Of a stretch of DNA of 64,000 nt, positions 49,507-59,365 are shown piece after piece. The first letter of the stretch is position 1; every line of letters starts with the position of its first letter. The DNA is from Paenibacillus thiaminolyticus (GTDB lineage Bacteria > Bacillota > Bacilli > Paenibacillales > Paenibacillaceae). Made by a program: the position numbers and the translations under genes. The stretch spans positions 4,233,001 through 4,297,000 of the forward strand of contig NZ_CP041405.1 of the NCBI RefSeq assembly GCF_007066085.1. The letters run 5' to 3'. The notes beneath the pieces are model-generated. The model was not told where the DNA came from. It did not search any database and was given only the letters and a program-made list of their open reading frames with translations.

Positions 49507-50946
49507 ATGTGGCAACCGGATCGTTCCAGCAAGCAGCCTTTATATCAGCAGATTGCCGCATATATAGAACGTAGAATAAGTTATGGGGAATTCCCGCCGG
49601 GAAGCCTGCTCCCCTCGGAGCGTAAGTTCGCCGGGCAAATCAGCGTCAACCGGAGCACTGTCGTGCAAGCCTACGAGGAATTGCGCGCTTCCGGCATGAT
49701 CGAAAGCATGGTCGGGAGCGGAACGCGGGTAAGCAAATCGCGATGGGGCGCCGCAACGAAGCATATGCCGGATTGGCTTCAATATGTGGATGACGGCGCA
49801 GCCATGCAGCCGCCCGAATCTTGCTTGCGGCTAATCCGTCAAGCGCTGGATTCGGGACGTCCGCCCATCGACTTCGCCAGCGGCGAGCTGTCCCCGGATT
49901 TATCGCCCAATGAGGCCATCCGGCTGCTGCTGAGCGAGCATGCCCTGCATGAAGATCTGGGCTATGACCATCCGCAAGGCTATGTGCCGCTGCGGCAGGC
50001 GCTGTCCTCGTATTTGAAGCAGTACCGCGGCATTCGGGCCACGGAATCCTCGATCCTGGTCACTTCGGGATCGCATCAGTCGCTCTACTTGATTACGAAG
50101 CGTCTGTTAAGCCCGGGCGATGCCGTGGCCATCGAAGACCCGTCTTATTACTATTCGCTCCCGATGTTCCATACGGCAGGCCTGCGATTGTTCCGCCTGC
50201 CCGTTGATGAGAAGGGCGTCTGTCCCGAAGGGATCCTGTCGCTGCACCGGGAGCATCAGATACGGATGATATTTGTGAACCCGAATTTTCATAATCCAAC
50301 CGGCCGCGTACTTGATCCGGCGCGCCGGGAACGGCTGCTCGAGATTTGCGGGCATCTGGGGATACCCATCGTCGAGGACGATCCGTTCAGCTTGACCTCG
50401 TTCACGGGCAACCCGCCGCCTTCACTCAAAGCAAACGATGCCGGCAGCACCGTGCTGTATATCGGAACGCTCTCCAAAATCGTCGCTTCGGGCTTGCGCA
50501 TCGGCTGGATGGCCGCTCCCCAATCCGTGGTGAGCCGGCTGACGGACGAGAAGCAGCAGATGGACTTCGGCCTGAGCGTGCTGCCGCAGCGCATTGCGGC
50601 GGAATTGCTGGCCTCGCCCCATTTTGAAGGGCATTTGCTTCGGCTGCGGCAGGAGCTGGCTCATAAGCGGAATCTGCTGCTTGACGCCCTGCAGCACGAG
50701 CTGCCCGGCGTGATGTCCTACACGCTGCCGCAAGGCGGCCTGCACCTGTGGTGCAAGATGAGACGGCCCGTCGACGATGAGAGACTGCTGGAGGAGAGCA
50801 TACGGCGGGGAGTCGTCTTCGTTCCGGGGAGCGTGTACGGATCGGAGCCGGGGTATGTCCGGTTCACGTTCGCGCGTCCGCAGCCCGGCGAGATCGGCCG
50901 CGGCATAGCGTTATTCGCGGAAGCGCTCCGGGCCGCAGGAGGATAA
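49507..50946 (+). CDS. MocR-family transcriptional regulator
   Basis: A 479-residue fusion of a GntR winged helix (PLYQQIAAYIERRISYGEFP, PPGSLLPSERKFAGQISVNR) and a type I aminotransferase fold. The PLP Lys is in YIGTLSKIVASGLRIGW, the phosphate-binding region in VTSGSHQSLYLITKRLLSPG, the Asn in NPNFHNPTGRVL and the Asp in IVEDDPFSL. Such proteins sense an amino compound or PLP. The target is unknown: neither flanking gene is an obvious pyridoxal or GABA gene. Confidence 0.92.
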   Translation: MWQPDRSSKQPLYQQIAAYIERRISYGEFPPGSLLPSERKFAGQISVNRSTVVQAYEELRASGMIESMVGSGTRVSKSRWGAATKHMPDWLQYVDDGAAMQPPESCLRLIRQALDSGRPPIDFASGELSPDLSPNEAIRLLLSEHALHEDLGYDHPQGYVPLRQALSSYLKQYRGIRATESSILVTSGSHQSLYLITKRLLSPGDAVAIEDPSYYYSLPMFHTAGLRLFRLPVDEKGVCPEGILSLHREHQIRMIFVNPNFHNPTGRVLDPARRERLLEICGHLGIPIVEDDPFSLTSFTGNPPPSLKANDAGSTVLYIGTLSKIVASGLRIGWMAAPQSVVSRLTDEKQQMDFGLSVLPQRIAAELLASPHFEGHLLRLRQELAHKRNLLLDALQHELPGVMSYTLPQGGLHLWCKMRRPVDDERLLEESIRRGVVFVPGSVYGSEPGYVRFTFARPQPGEIGRGIALFAEALRAAGG

Positions 50947-50981
50947 ATGAGATAAGCTTATGATTTCATGCGAGAATCAAC

Positions 50982-51021
50982 AAAAAGAGCGTGCTCGTCC
51001 GGCCGGGCCGGGAGCACGCTC
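50982..51021. terminator. Bidirectional terminator between mocR-type gene and M42 peptidase
   Basis: GAGCGTGCTC (50987-50996) pairs with GAGCACGCTC (51012-51021). The minus strand then has TTTTTG; the plus side TTC is weaker. It lies between convergent genes. Confidence 0.8.
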
Positions 51022-51042
51022 TTCTATATTGTCGACCAAACG

Positions 51043-52122
51043 CTAGGAGCGTTCGACAATTGTGTTATAGGTGGTGCGGTCAGTATGCTTCACGAGCTGG
51101 ACAAGCAGTTCCTTCGCCGCATCGATATCGTCGGTGTGAACGATCGAAGCCGGCGTATGGATATAGCGTCCGCACACGCCGATGACGGTCGCCGGCACGC
51201 CTTTGCCGCTCAGGTGAACCTGTCCGGCATCGGTGCCGCCCGGAGACACGAAATACTGGTACGGAATGCGGTGAGTATCCGCGATATCCTGTACGAATTC
51301 AAGCAGGCCGCGATGCGTAATCATCGTCGGGTCATAGATGCGGAGCAGCGCGCCCTTGCCAAGCTGCCCGAAGGAGTTCGGGTCGCCGGTCATATCGTTG
51401 GCGGCGCTGCAGTCGAGCGCATAGAAAATATCCGGCTGAATGAGATTCGCCGCGGTGCGCGCGCCGCGAAGGCCAACCTCTTCCTGCACGGTCGCTCCAC
51501 AATACAGCACGTTCGGCAGGGCGAATTGCTCGCGGTGCAGCTCCTTCATCAGCTCGATCGCCAGCCCGACCCCGTAGCGGTTATCCCACGCCTTGGCCAT
51601 AATTTTCTTCGGATTGAGCAGCGGCGTGAACGGACAGACCGGCACGATCTGGAGTCCCGGACGGATGCCCGCCTTCTCGGCTTCCTCGCGGCTGTCTGCG
51701 CCCACGTCGATATACATATGCTTCACGTCGACCGGCTTGTTGGCCGTCGCTTCATCCAACAGATGCTTCGGAATCGATCCGACGACGCCAGGGATTGGCC
51801 CGTTCGGCGTAATGACCTCCACTTGCTGGGCGAGCACGACTTGTCCCCACCATCCGCCGAGCGGCTGGAACTTGATCATGCCGTTCGCCGTAATCTGGGT
51901 CGTAATGAAGCCAACCTCATCCAGGTGGCCGGCCACCATGACGCGCGGACCTTGCTCGTCCCCGCGCATGACCCCGAAGACGCTGCCGAGGGCATCGTGT
52001 ACAAATTCATCCGTATATTTGGACAATTCTTGCTTCACCAGGGCGCGAAGCTCCCGTTCAAAGCCGGGGGCAGACGGGAATTCGGTCAAGGTACGGAATA
52101 AGTCTAATGTTTCTTGCTGCAT
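51043..52122 (-). CDS. M42-family aminopeptidase
   Basis: A 359-residue tetrahedral-aminopeptidase/glucanase-type metallopeptidase. Zinc ligands and catalytic residues are seen in [12 protein letters not shown] (His, Asp), [20 protein letters not shown] (bridging Asp), [13 protein letters not shown] (catalytic Glu-Glu), [11 protein letters not shown] (Asp) and [16 protein letters not shown] (His). It hydrolyses small peptides in the cytoplasm. It resembles Bacillus YsdC. Monocistronic. Confidence 0.93.
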   Translation of the reverse strand: MQQETLDLFRTLTEFPSAPGFERELRALVKQELSKYTDEFVHDALGSVFGVMRGDEQGPRVMVAGHLDEVGFITTQITANGMIKFQPLGGWWGQVVLAQQVEVITPNGPIPGVVGSIPKHLLDEATANKPVDVKHMYIDVGADSREEAEKAGIRPGLQIVPVCPFTPLLNPKKIMAKAWDNRYGVGLAIELMKELHREQFALPNVLYCGATVQEEVGLRGARTAANLIQPDIFYALDCSAANDMTGDPNSFGQLGKGALLRIYDPTMITHRGLLEFVQDIADTHRIPYQYFVSPGGTDAGQVHLSGKGVPATVIGVCGRYIHTPASIVHTDDIDAAKELLVQLVKHTDRTTYNTIVERS

Positions 52123-52233
52123 GATTACGAGCTCCTTCCTTCCAGGTCTGACTAGCAGCCTGCATCGATTTCGGTGGATTCTGCCTATTCCTCAGTATGG
52201 ACGGGTTGGCGTTCCGTTGCAACCTCGATCTTC

Positions 52234-52270
52234 AAAAAAAGCCGCCTCCCGCATCGGAACGGAAGGCAGC
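52234..52270 (-). terminator. Terminator after pgcA
   Basis: Minus strand GCTGCCTTCC...GGGAGGCGGC followed by seven T, 127 bp after the pgcA stop. The 52123-52396 gap holds nothing else recognisable. Confidence 0.75.
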
Positions 52271-52396
52271 TGCCTTATAGGGCAAGCGCACTCAGGGAGA
52301 TGACGTCCCAACGTGCAGAGGCGTTTGCTTGATTGAAGTCGTGAACGGGCCCGCCCGAAGCGATGCCGGGTGCAGCTGCGGCCGGGTAAGCCGCTA

Positions 52397-54118
52397 TTAG
52401 GCTTGCTTCGATGCGATGAAGGCGTCGATTCGCGCCATCACGTCTTGGCGAAGCGCCGCCAGGCGCTGCTCGGCATCGGCAGCCGACGTGCCCTGCACCG
52501 CGAAGTACATCTTAATCTTCGGCTCCGTCCCGGAAGGACGCAGGCAGAACCAGCTGCCGTCCTCCAGATGGAACTTGAGCACGTTCTCCTGCGGCAGGCC
52601 ATACAGGCCTTCGGCATAGTCTTCCGCGCGGGCCACGGCGGTTCCGCCCGCAGAGGATGGCGCCGCTGCCCGCCATTCGTCCATGATGCCGCCGATAATG
52701 GCCACGCCCTCGACTCCCTTGAGCGTGCGCGTCTCCAGCGCCTCCAAATAGTAGCCGTGCTGCTCGTACAGGCCTTGCAGCACTTCGTACAAGGTCTTGC
52801 CCTGCGCCTTATAGTAGGCGCCAGCCTCGCAGATCAGCATTGCGGCGATGACGGCGTCTTTGTCGCGCGCGTAATTGCCTGCGAGATAGCCGTAGCTCTC
52901 TTCATACCCGAACAGGAAGGTATGCGCCCCGGTCCGGTCGAATTCGGTCATTTTCTCACCGATATATTTGAATCCGGTCAGCGTATTGAAGACCGTCATG
53001 CCGTATGATTCGGCAATGGCTGCCCCCAGCTCGCTCGTCACGATCGTCTTGATGACTGCTCCGTTGGCCGGCAGGGCGCCTTGCGCCTTCATGGCGTCCA
53101 GCAAATAGTGGACCATCAGCGCGCCGGACTGGTTGCCGGTCAGGACGACGTACTCCCCCTGCGCGTTCTTCACGACCGCACCCATTCGATCCGCATCCGG
53201 GTCCGTTCCCATAATGATATCCGCATCCCATTCCTGCGCCTGCGCGATCGCGATCGAGAAAGCGTCGCGTTCCTCCGGGTTCGGCGACTTGACCGTGGAG
53301 AAATTCGGATCCGGCAGCTCCTGCTCCGGGACGACGCGCACTTGCTGGAAGCCGAGGCGATCCAGCACGGCGCGCACGGGCTTGTTGCCCGTTCCGTGCA
53401 GCGGGGTGTACAGCACGCGGAATTGATCGCTCGTCTGGCGAATCGTCTCCGGATTCCGGCTGACGGCGGTGACGGCCGATATGTAGGCATCGTCCATAGC
53501 CGAGTCGAGCCAGACGATCAGCCCTGCCGCTTCCGCTTCCGCCCGATCCGCCTTGCGGATGCCGGCGAAGCTGTGAATGCCGCGAATCTCGGTGATGACG
53601 CGGCCTGCCGTATCTTTCGTAATTTGTCCGCCGTCGCTGCCATAGACTTTGTAGCCGTTGTATTCCGGCGGGTTATGGCTGGCGGTAATGACGATGCCGG
53701 CACTCGCTTGCAGATGGCGCACGGCGAAGGAGAGCTCCGGCGTCGGACGCAGCTCCGGGAAGATGTAGGCCTTGATCCCGTTGCCGGCGAGGACGAGGGC
53801 GGCTTCGAGCGCGAACTCCGGGGAGAAATGGCGGGAATCATACGCGATTGCCACCGACGGAGAAGGGGAAGCACCCTTCAAATATTGGGCCAGCCCCTGA
53901 GTCGCTTTGCCGACCGTATATACGTTCATCCGGTTGCTGCCGGCGCCGATCACGCCGCGCAGACCCCCGGTTCCGAATTCCAGTTCTTTGTAGAAGCGAT
54001 CGGTAATTTCCTGTTCATTGCCCGCAAGTCCGGCGAGCTCCTCCTTCGTCGCCGCATCGATCGACGCGTCGTTCAGCCAAGCTTCATACCGCTCTTGGGC
54101 CATCGTGTTCATAGTCAT
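52397..54118 (-). CDS. pgcA: Alpha-phosphoglucomutase / phosphomannomutase
   Basis: About 573 residues, the size of Gram-positive PgcA/YhxB. It links glucose-6-phosphate with glucose-1-phosphate for UDP-glucose, teichoic acid and glycolipid synthesis. Four conserved loops are present: the phosphoserine loop GIVITASHNPPEYNGYKVYG, the metal loop IIMGTDPDADRMG, the sugar loop FLFGYEESYGYLAG, and the phosphate-binding loop FCLRPSGTEPKIKMYF. The start lies among ATGs at 54139, 54127 and 54118; GGAGG spacing favours 54118. Confidence 0.94.
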   Translation of the reverse strand: MTMNTMAQERYEAWLNDASIDAATKEELAGLAGNEQEITDRFYKELEFGTGGLRGVIGAGSNRMNVYTVGKATQGLAQYLKGASPSPSVAIAYDSRHFSPEFALEAALVLAGNGIKAYIFPELRPTPELSFAVRHLQASAGIVITASHNPPEYNGYKVYGSDGGQITKDTAGRVITEIRGIHSFAGIRKADRAEAEAAGLIVWLDSAMDDAYISAVTAVSRNPETIRQTSDQFRVLYTPLHGTGNKPVRAVLDRLGFQQVRVVPEQELPDPNFSTVKSPNPEERDAFSIAIAQAQEWDADIIMGTDPDADRMGAVVKNAQGEYVVLTGNQSGALMVHYLLDAMKAQGALPANGAVIKTIVTSELGAAIAESYGMTVFNTLTGFKYIGEKMTEFDRTGAHTFLFGYEESYGYLAGNYARDKDAVIAAMLICEAGAYYKAQGKTLYEVLQGLYEQHGYYLEALETRTLKGVEGVAIIGGIMDEWRAAAPSSAGGTAVARAEDYAEGLYGLPQENVLKFHLEDGSWFCLRPSGTEPKIKMYFAVQGTSAADAEQRLAALRQDVMARIDAFIASKQA

Positions 54119-54397
54119 TGCGTTCATATCCTCCTTCAATACCCTATATTTGTTGAAGACAATGATTATCGAGATAAGGATGTATCTGGTTGATGCGGCA
54201 GCCGCACGGCGGTGAAGATACCGGCATGCATCAATCTGGGATGCCGCATTGATCTATTGTACTGGATTCAACCGCGTTCTGCATGTGAAAAAAAAGGGGA
54301 CAACCCAAAAAGCCGGCCCGGCGCACAGGCAAGCCGCTGCGGAGCGCATCCGGTTCAAATCCCTGCAAGTAAAGCAGCCCCCGGATCGGTCCGAGGG

Positions 54398-54877
54398 CTA
54401 ATGATTCGTATTCACTTGGGCGATATGCCGGCCCAGCTTCTTCAACAGCGAGGTCAACTGCTCCTGCTCCTCCGCAGGGAGCACCTCCATGAGCTGGTGC
54501 AGCGCCTGAGCGTGCTTGGGGAAAATATCCTGCATCAAGGAGGCTCCCTGCTCCGTCAGCTCGGCATAAATGACGCGTCGATCCTGCGCGCACGGGCACC
54601 GCTTCAAATAGCCCTTCTTCTCCAGCTTATCGACCACATAGGTCATCGTGCCGCTGGCGAGCAGCACTCTGCCTCCAATCTGCTGAATCGGGGTAGGCCC
54701 TTTATGATGAAGGAGCTCCAGAACCGCAAATTCGGAAGGGTTCAGTTGATACCGCTTCATGTCCTGCTGCGCGAAATCCATCAGCGACTTCGACGCCCGC
54801 GACAGGACGACGAATAATTTCAAGGACCGATCGACACTCGCCGCTTCGCTTCCTCCGAGACTATCCTTTTCGCTCAT
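54398..54877 (-). CDS. MarR-family regulator (MhqR-like)
   Basis: A 159-residue winged-helix regulator. The DNA-binding core is LNPSEFAVLELLHHKGPTPI, QQIGGRVLLASGTMTYVVDK, LEKKGYLKRCPCAQDRRVIY, with the wing DRR motif. Two cysteines lie in the wing (CPCAQDRR). The ATG at 54877 follows AAGGAG. A TATCTTGAAATCGAGATG palindrome upstream resembles the MhqR operator, which suggests a quinone/electrophile-responsive, self-repressing regulator. Confidence 0.85.
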   Translation of the reverse strand: MSEKDSLGGSEAASVDRSLKLFVVLSRASKSLMDFAQQDMKRYQLNPSEFAVLELLHHKGPTPIQQIGGRVLLASGTMTYVVDKLEKKGYLKRCPCAQDRRVIYAELTEQGASLMQDIFPKHAQALHQLMEVLPAEEQEQLTSLLKKLGRHIAQVNTNH

Positions 54878-54960
54878 TTCGAATCGCTCCTTTCCTCCAA
54901 CATGAACGTCATTCTTCCCTATAGTAACAGATTCACATCGATAACGATAATGTCCGTTAA

Positions 54961-54978
54961 TATCTTGAAATCGAGATG
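54961..54978. promoter_or_regulatory. MhqR-like operator
   Basis: TATCTTGAAATCGAGATG is an 18-bp imperfect palindrome (TATCTtGA / TCgAGATg), 84 bp before the MarR start. It agrees well with the TATCTCGAATTCGAGATA type sequence known for MhqR in Bacillus and Staphylococcus. Confidence 0.6.
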
Positions 54979-55076
54979 AATATATCACGCCGAACCACGC
55001 ATGTCAACGCATAAAACGGCCAAGCCCTCCACAATCTAACGGGTAAGGAAAGATTGTCCGGTTAGGGGGAACCGCC

Positions 55077-56588
55077 TTGGAACAGCTGACAGGACGCGCC
55101 AAGAAGGTCCAATGGTCCGATGAAGGCACGGAAAATATTCAAATATTGAAGCAACTGTTCGAACGTTGTTCGGACGTCGTCTTTTCACCAATCGCGTTCC
55201 AGAACGGGGAGGAAGCCACGCTCGTGTACATCGACGGGCTGATCGACGATAAGAGCCTCGATGAGCATGTCGTCCAGCCGCTCGTCACCAGATACCGGGA
55301 GCCAGAAGGACGGCCTCGGCCTCCCCGGGCGAGCGACGTTATCGATACCCTCTTCACCTCGAAGGCGGAAGTCATCGAATCGATGGATGAAGCGCTGGAG
55401 CTGCTGCTGAACGCCTATACGCTGCTTATTACGCATCACACCTCGTTCGTCATCGCGATCGAGGCGATGCAGTGGGACAAGCGGGAGATTCAGGAGCCGG
55501 AAGCGGAAGCGGTCGTGCGGGGGCCGCGCGAAGGATTCGTGGAAAATATGCAGACGAACACGTCGCTGCTTCGCCTTCGCATCCGTACGCCGAGCCTGAA
55601 GATGGAGACCCTGAAGAAGGGGCAGATGACGAAGACCGCGATCACGTTCGCCTATATCGAGGGCGTCACGAACGAGCCGCTGATCGAAGAGGTGAGGCGG
55701 CGCTTGGACAGCATCTCCCTCAACAGTGTGCTCGACAGCGGCTATGTCGAGCAGAGCATTGAAGACAATCCGTACTCTCCGTTCCCGCAGGCGGTCACCA
55801 CCGAGCGGCCGGATGTAGCCGCCTCGCATCTGCTGGAGGGCCGGGTCGTGATCCTGGTTCAAGGCTCCCCGGTCGTGCTCATCGTGCCGGCCTTGTTCGA
55901 CTCCTTCGTGCAATCGGCCGAGGACTTCTACGAACGGGCCATATTCGGGACAGCACTCCGCCTATTGCGTTATGTCTCCTTGTTCGTCGCTTTGCTCGGA
56001 CCGTCCTTGTACGTATCCATTATTACCTTTCACCAGGAGATGATTCCGACCAATCTGCTGCTGACGATGGCCAAGGCCCGTGCGCATGTGCCTTTTCCCG
56101 CCTTGTTCGAGGCGCTGTTAATGGAAGTCATGTTCGAGGCGCTGCGCGAAGCCGGAGCGCGCCTGCCGAAGCAGATTGGTTCGGCGGTCAGCATTGTCGG
56201 CGCGCTTGTCATCGGACAAGCGGCAATCTCGGCGGGTCTCGTGTCGGCGCCGATGGTCATGGTGGTGGCCATTACGGGCATCGCTTCCTTCCTCGTTCCG
56301 CATTATACGATGGGTATCGCCATTCGCCTGCTCCGCTTCCCGATCATGCTGCTGTCGGGCTTCCTTGGCCTGCTCGGCCTCATGATGGGCGTCATTCTGC
56401 TGATGACGCATTTATTGACGCTCAAGTCGTTCGGGACGCCTTACTTGACGGGATTCTCCCCGATCCGCTTGCGGCAGCTGAAGGACACCTTGCTGCGGCT
56501 TCCGGTATGGGTGGAGGATCTGCCAATGGAACGCGCCGCGTCCAGACAGCAGCCGAACCGCAGGGAAGAAGGCGATCCGCACCCTTGA
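55077..56588 (+). CDS. Spore germination receptor A subunit (GerA family)
   Basis: A 503-residue A subunit of a nutrient germination receptor in the spore inner membrane. It starts at TTG behind AGGGGGA. Family landmarks: CSDVVFSPIAFQNGEEATLV, the GPREGFVENMQTNTSLLRLR block, a QGSPVVLIVPALFDSFVQSA stretch, and four to five C-terminal membrane helices from about residue 300 (LRYVSLFVALLGPSLYVSII, ALIGQ-like GALVIGQAAISAGLVSAPMV). First gene of an A-C-D-B operon. Confidence 0.93.
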   Translation: MEQLTGRAKKVQWSDEGTENIQILKQLFERCSDVVFSPIAFQNGEEATLVYIDGLIDDKSLDEHVVQPLVTRYREPEGRPRPPRASDVIDTLFTSKAEVIESMDEALELLLNAYTLLITHHTSFVIAIEAMQWDKREIQEPEAEAVVRGPREGFVENMQTNTSLLRLRIRTPSLKMETLKKGQMTKTAITFAYIEGVTNEPLIEEVRRRLDSISLNSVLDSGYVEQSIEDNPYSPFPQAVTTERPDVAASHLLEGRVVILVQGSPVVLIVPALFDSFVQSAEDFYERAIFGTALRLLRYVSLFVALLGPSLYVSIITFHQEMIPTNLLLTMAKARAHVPFPALFEALLMEVMFEALREAGARLPKQIGSAVSIVGALVIGQAAISAGLVSAPMVMVVAITGIASFLVPHYTMGIAIRLLRFPIMLLSGFLGLLGLMMGVILLMTHLLTLKSFGTPYLTGFSPIRLRQLKDTLLRLPVWVEDLPMERAASRQQPNRREEGDPHP

Positions 56589-56625
56589 ATCGAGATTCTC
56601 ATGAGCTGCAGAAAGGAGGCATGTC

Positions 56626-57825
56626 ATGCCGAAGAAGATGCCTAACCTTCCGCGAGCCGTCCGCCATGTCTTCCTTGGCGCGATGGTCGGCTTGATGGGA
56701 GCGCTGCTCGCCGGCTGCTGGGATCGGACCGAGATTGAAGATTTGACGATCATTTTATCAGCGGCCTTCGACAAGACCGAGCAGGGCGGTGTTCAAGTTA
56801 GCCTGGAAGTTTTTGTACCCAAGAGCGGCGGAGAGGTTCAAGAATCTTCCGGTACCGCCGGCGAGAAGGGAGGGGATACGACGCACTTCTCCGCGAGCGG
56901 AGCGACCATCGGCGAGGCGCTGTACAATCTTCAGAACAACGTCCCCCGCTATATTTTCTGGGGGCATGCGGAGATTTATTTCATCAGTCAGGATTTGGCC
57001 AGAGAAGGGCTGCTTGAGCATATCGACTTCCTGCTCCGCTTCCAATCGCCGCGGCTGCATGCCTTCGTCTTCCTGACGGAAGGGAAGGCGAGCAATTATT
57101 TGCGGTTCAAGACGATGCTTCATGAGAACGTAGCCGCGATGTTCAAGGATTTGGCCCGATCGCGGACCGCGCTGGGCGTCTCGATGCTGGAGGCGGCGCA
57201 GCGGCTGTACGGAGAATCCAAGGCGACCTACGCGCCGCTTGTGGCCTGGACGGACAATCAACTGGGCGGCGAAGTTCCTTCTGTCGTAGGTATGGGAATT
57301 ATTTCCAAGGATCGTTATGTCGGCAGACTGTCCGAGAAAGAGACCGAGGGCCTACTGTGGCTTCGGGGAGAAAATAAGCGCCTCTACGTCTCTTATTGCG
57401 ATGCGCCCAAAGAATGCTTGTCTCTCCGGGTAAGGCGCAATCTGGTAGATACGACGCCGCACTGGGACGGGAAGAAGCTAACGATGCGGATTCGCATTCG
57501 CGCGAACGCGGACGTCGTTCAGAACAATTCTCACTTCGACATTACGGACATGCTGCAGAATGAGAAGGCGGAAAAAGAGCTGGAGAAGCAGGTTATCAAG
57601 ACGGTCCAGCATTCTGTTCGCACGACGCAGGAGAAGTGGCACACCGATATATTTGATTTTGCCGAGAAGGTCCACCGCAAATATCCGAAGGAATGGAATG
57701 CCTTCATGCAAAAGGAGTGGCGCCGCATTTACAGCGAGATGGTGCTGGACACGAGTGTATCGGTGAATATTGCCCGCTCGGGCAGCGCGACGAGCCCAAT
57801 GAAGAAAAAGGTGGGGGAAGACTGA
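56626..57825 (+). CDS. Spore germination receptor C subunit (Ger(x)C lipoprotein)
   Basis: A 399-residue lipoprotein. Signal and lipobox MGALLAGCWDRTEIEDL give a lipidated Cys near residue 28 followed by the family WDR-E-E motif. The middle has RYIFWGHAEIYFISQDLARE then LLRFQSPRLHAFVFLTEGKA, and the C-terminal GerC domain has QKWHTDIFDFAEKVHRKYP-like text. Ribosome binding site AAAGGAGG. It follows the A subunit by 37 bp. Confidence 0.93.
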   Translation: MPKKMPNLPRAVRHVFLGAMVGLMGALLAGCWDRTEIEDLTIILSAAFDKTEQGGVQVSLEVFVPKSGGEVQESSGTAGEKGGDTTHFSASGATIGEALYNLQNNVPRYIFWGHAEIYFISQDLAREGLLEHIDFLLRFQSPRLHAFVFLTEGKASNYLRFKTMLHENVAAMFKDLARSRTALGVSMLEAAQRLYGESKATYAPLVAWTDNQLGGEVPSVVGMGIISKDRYVGRLSEKETEGLLWLRGENKRLYVSYCDAPKECLSLRVRRNLVDTTPHWDGKKLTMRIRIRANADVVQNNSHFDITDMLQNEKAEKELEKQVIKTVQHSVRTTQEKWHTDIFDFAEKVHRKYPKEWNAFMQKEWRRIYSEMVLDTSVSVNIARSGSATSPMKKKVGED

Positions 57826-58059
57826 ATGGGAATGATGTTTTTTTCAGGAATCAGCCTGATCATTTTGTTGATGATGGCGTTCGAATGGCTGCGGCGCAAG
57901 CACACCGGCAAGCGGGAGCAGAAGGCTTTCTTGGTCTTGACCGCGTTCGCATGGGGATGCGGGCTTACGATTTCCTTCGTTTCCAAGCAGAATCTGCCGC
58001 GGCGGATTACCGACTGGATCTATTTGCCAATGTTGTTATGGATGAAGGGGGAAGGATGA
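57826..58059 (+). CDS. Small two-helix membrane protein of ger operon (D-subunit-like)
   Basis: A 77-residue protein whose ATG abuts the stop of the C-subunit gene and whose stop is 4 bp before the B-subunit gene. It has two hydrophobic segments: residues 2-19 (GMMFFSGISLIILLMMAF) and about 36-52 (FLVLTAFAWGCGLTISF), separated by a basic loop RRKHTGKREQK. Small 2TM 'D' proteins are known in some Bacillus ger operons and modulate receptor activity. Assignment is by size, topology and position, not by sequence motif. Confidence 0.75.
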   Translation: MGMMFFSGISLIILLMMAFEWLRRKHTGKREQKAFLVLTAFAWGCGLTISFVSKQNLPRRITDWIYLPMLLWMKGEG

Positions 58060-58063
58060 GGGG

Positions 58064-59224
58064 ATGGAACGGGGACGGATTACATGGCCGCAATTAAGCA
58101 TGCTGTTGTATTTGATGGTCGGGGCGACTTCGGTGCTGGCACTGCCTACCATCTCCGCGCAGTTCGCGAAGCACGATATGTGGCTCTCTCCGATCGTCGG
58201 CTCGGTGACGGGGTTCTTCACCTTGGCCGTCGTGCTGAAGCTGCATTCGTATTATCCGGAACTGACGCTAGTCCAGCAAGCCGAGCTTCTGCTCGGGCGG
58301 TGGCTTGGCGGAGCGGCCAACGTCGTCGTCCTGCTTTTCATCTGGCACGGCACCGGCCTGATTACGCGCGAATATGGGGAATTCATCGTTGGTTCTGTCT
58401 TGATCCGCACTCCCCAGCCGGTCGTTGTCTTCTGCTTCATCTTTATTTGCGCGGTGGCGATTCGGGGCGGCATCGAGGTCATCGGCCGGTTCTCCATGTT
58501 GATCGCGCCTGTGTTCCTCGGATTTATCGTCGTCATCCCTCTCATGCTGATTCCTAACCTGGATGTGATGCAGACGTTCCCCGTGCTGGAGCATGGGTGG
58601 GGGCCGGTCTGGAAAGGCTCGATCCTGCCGCTGACCTGGTTCATGGAGTTCGCGCTGGCCGGTCTGATCCTTCCCTTCGTCAAGGGAAGCCGGAGCAAGT
58701 GGAAATGGGGCATGTCGGCCGTGGCGCTCATGCTGTTCACGATGGTCGTCACGAATTTGACCTGTCTCTGGTTTTTCGGGACGCTGAGCTCCATGTTCAC
58801 CTTCCCTATCTTTGCGGCTTCCCGTTATATCAGCTTGGGCGATTTTTTCGAGCATATGGAAGCCATCATTATGGTGCTGTGGGTGCTGAGCGGCTTCGTG
58901 CAGGTCATTACGTGGTACTATATCCTGGTCATCGGCACCGCGCAATGGCTTAAGCTGGAAGACTACCGTCCGATTGTGTTCCCGATCGGCCTGCTCATGG
59001 TCATCATGACCTTTTGGATTACCGATAATATCCAGGACATGATCGACTTGTTCATGACGACCGAGCCCCTCTTCTCAGCCATGGTGCAGGTTGTCTATCC
59101 TGTGCTGCTGCTCGGTCTGGCCTGGTTGAGGCAGAAGGGGAAGTCCAAGGACAAGGGGCGGAGCGGCGGGAACGGGCCAGAGACGAAGCACGGGGCCGCG
59201 GCGGCAGGGGCCAAAGGCCGGTGA
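58064..59224 (+). CDS. Spore germination receptor B subunit (GerB permease)
   Basis: A 386-residue APC-superfamily membrane protein with ten helices, the germinant-binding subunit. Landmarks: ITWPQLSMLLYLMVGATSVL, HDMWLSPIVGSVTGFFTLAV, FIVGSVLIRTPQPVVVFCFI and MLIPNLDVMQTFPVLEHGWG, all in the GerB/spore-permease pattern. The C-terminal 30 residues are charged and Gly/Lys-rich. Last gene of the operon. Ribosome binding site GGGGGAAGG. The 59225-59365 gap has nothing recognisable. Confidence 0.93.
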   Translation: MERGRITWPQLSMLLYLMVGATSVLALPTISAQFAKHDMWLSPIVGSVTGFFTLAVVLKLHSYYPELTLVQQAELLLGRWLGGAANVVVLLFIWHGTGLITREYGEFIVGSVLIRTPQPVVVFCFIFICAVAIRGGIEVIGRFSMLIAPVFLGFIVVIPLMLIPNLDVMQTFPVLEHGWGPVWKGSILPLTWFMEFALAGLILPFVKGSRSKWKWGMSAVALMLFTMVVTNLTCLWFFGTLSSMFTFPIFAASRYISLGDFFEHMEAIIMVLWVLSGFVQVITWYYILVIGTAQWLKLEDYRPIVFPIGLLMVIMTFWITDNIQDMIDLFMTTEPLFSAMVQVVYPVLLLGLAWLRQKGKSKDKGRSGGNGPETKHGAAAAGAKGR

Positions 59225-59365
59225 AGCTTCTTTGCTTGTGAGCCCGCAGCCAATGTGAGTCAGGCGGGCGAATCCGCGCCCTCCCTAGCCAGTGTCCGGC
59301 GCAGAGCCGGAATCCTAAGGAGGGGCTGCCGGCCGAATCGTTCCCGTGCAGTGCCCGGATAAGCC

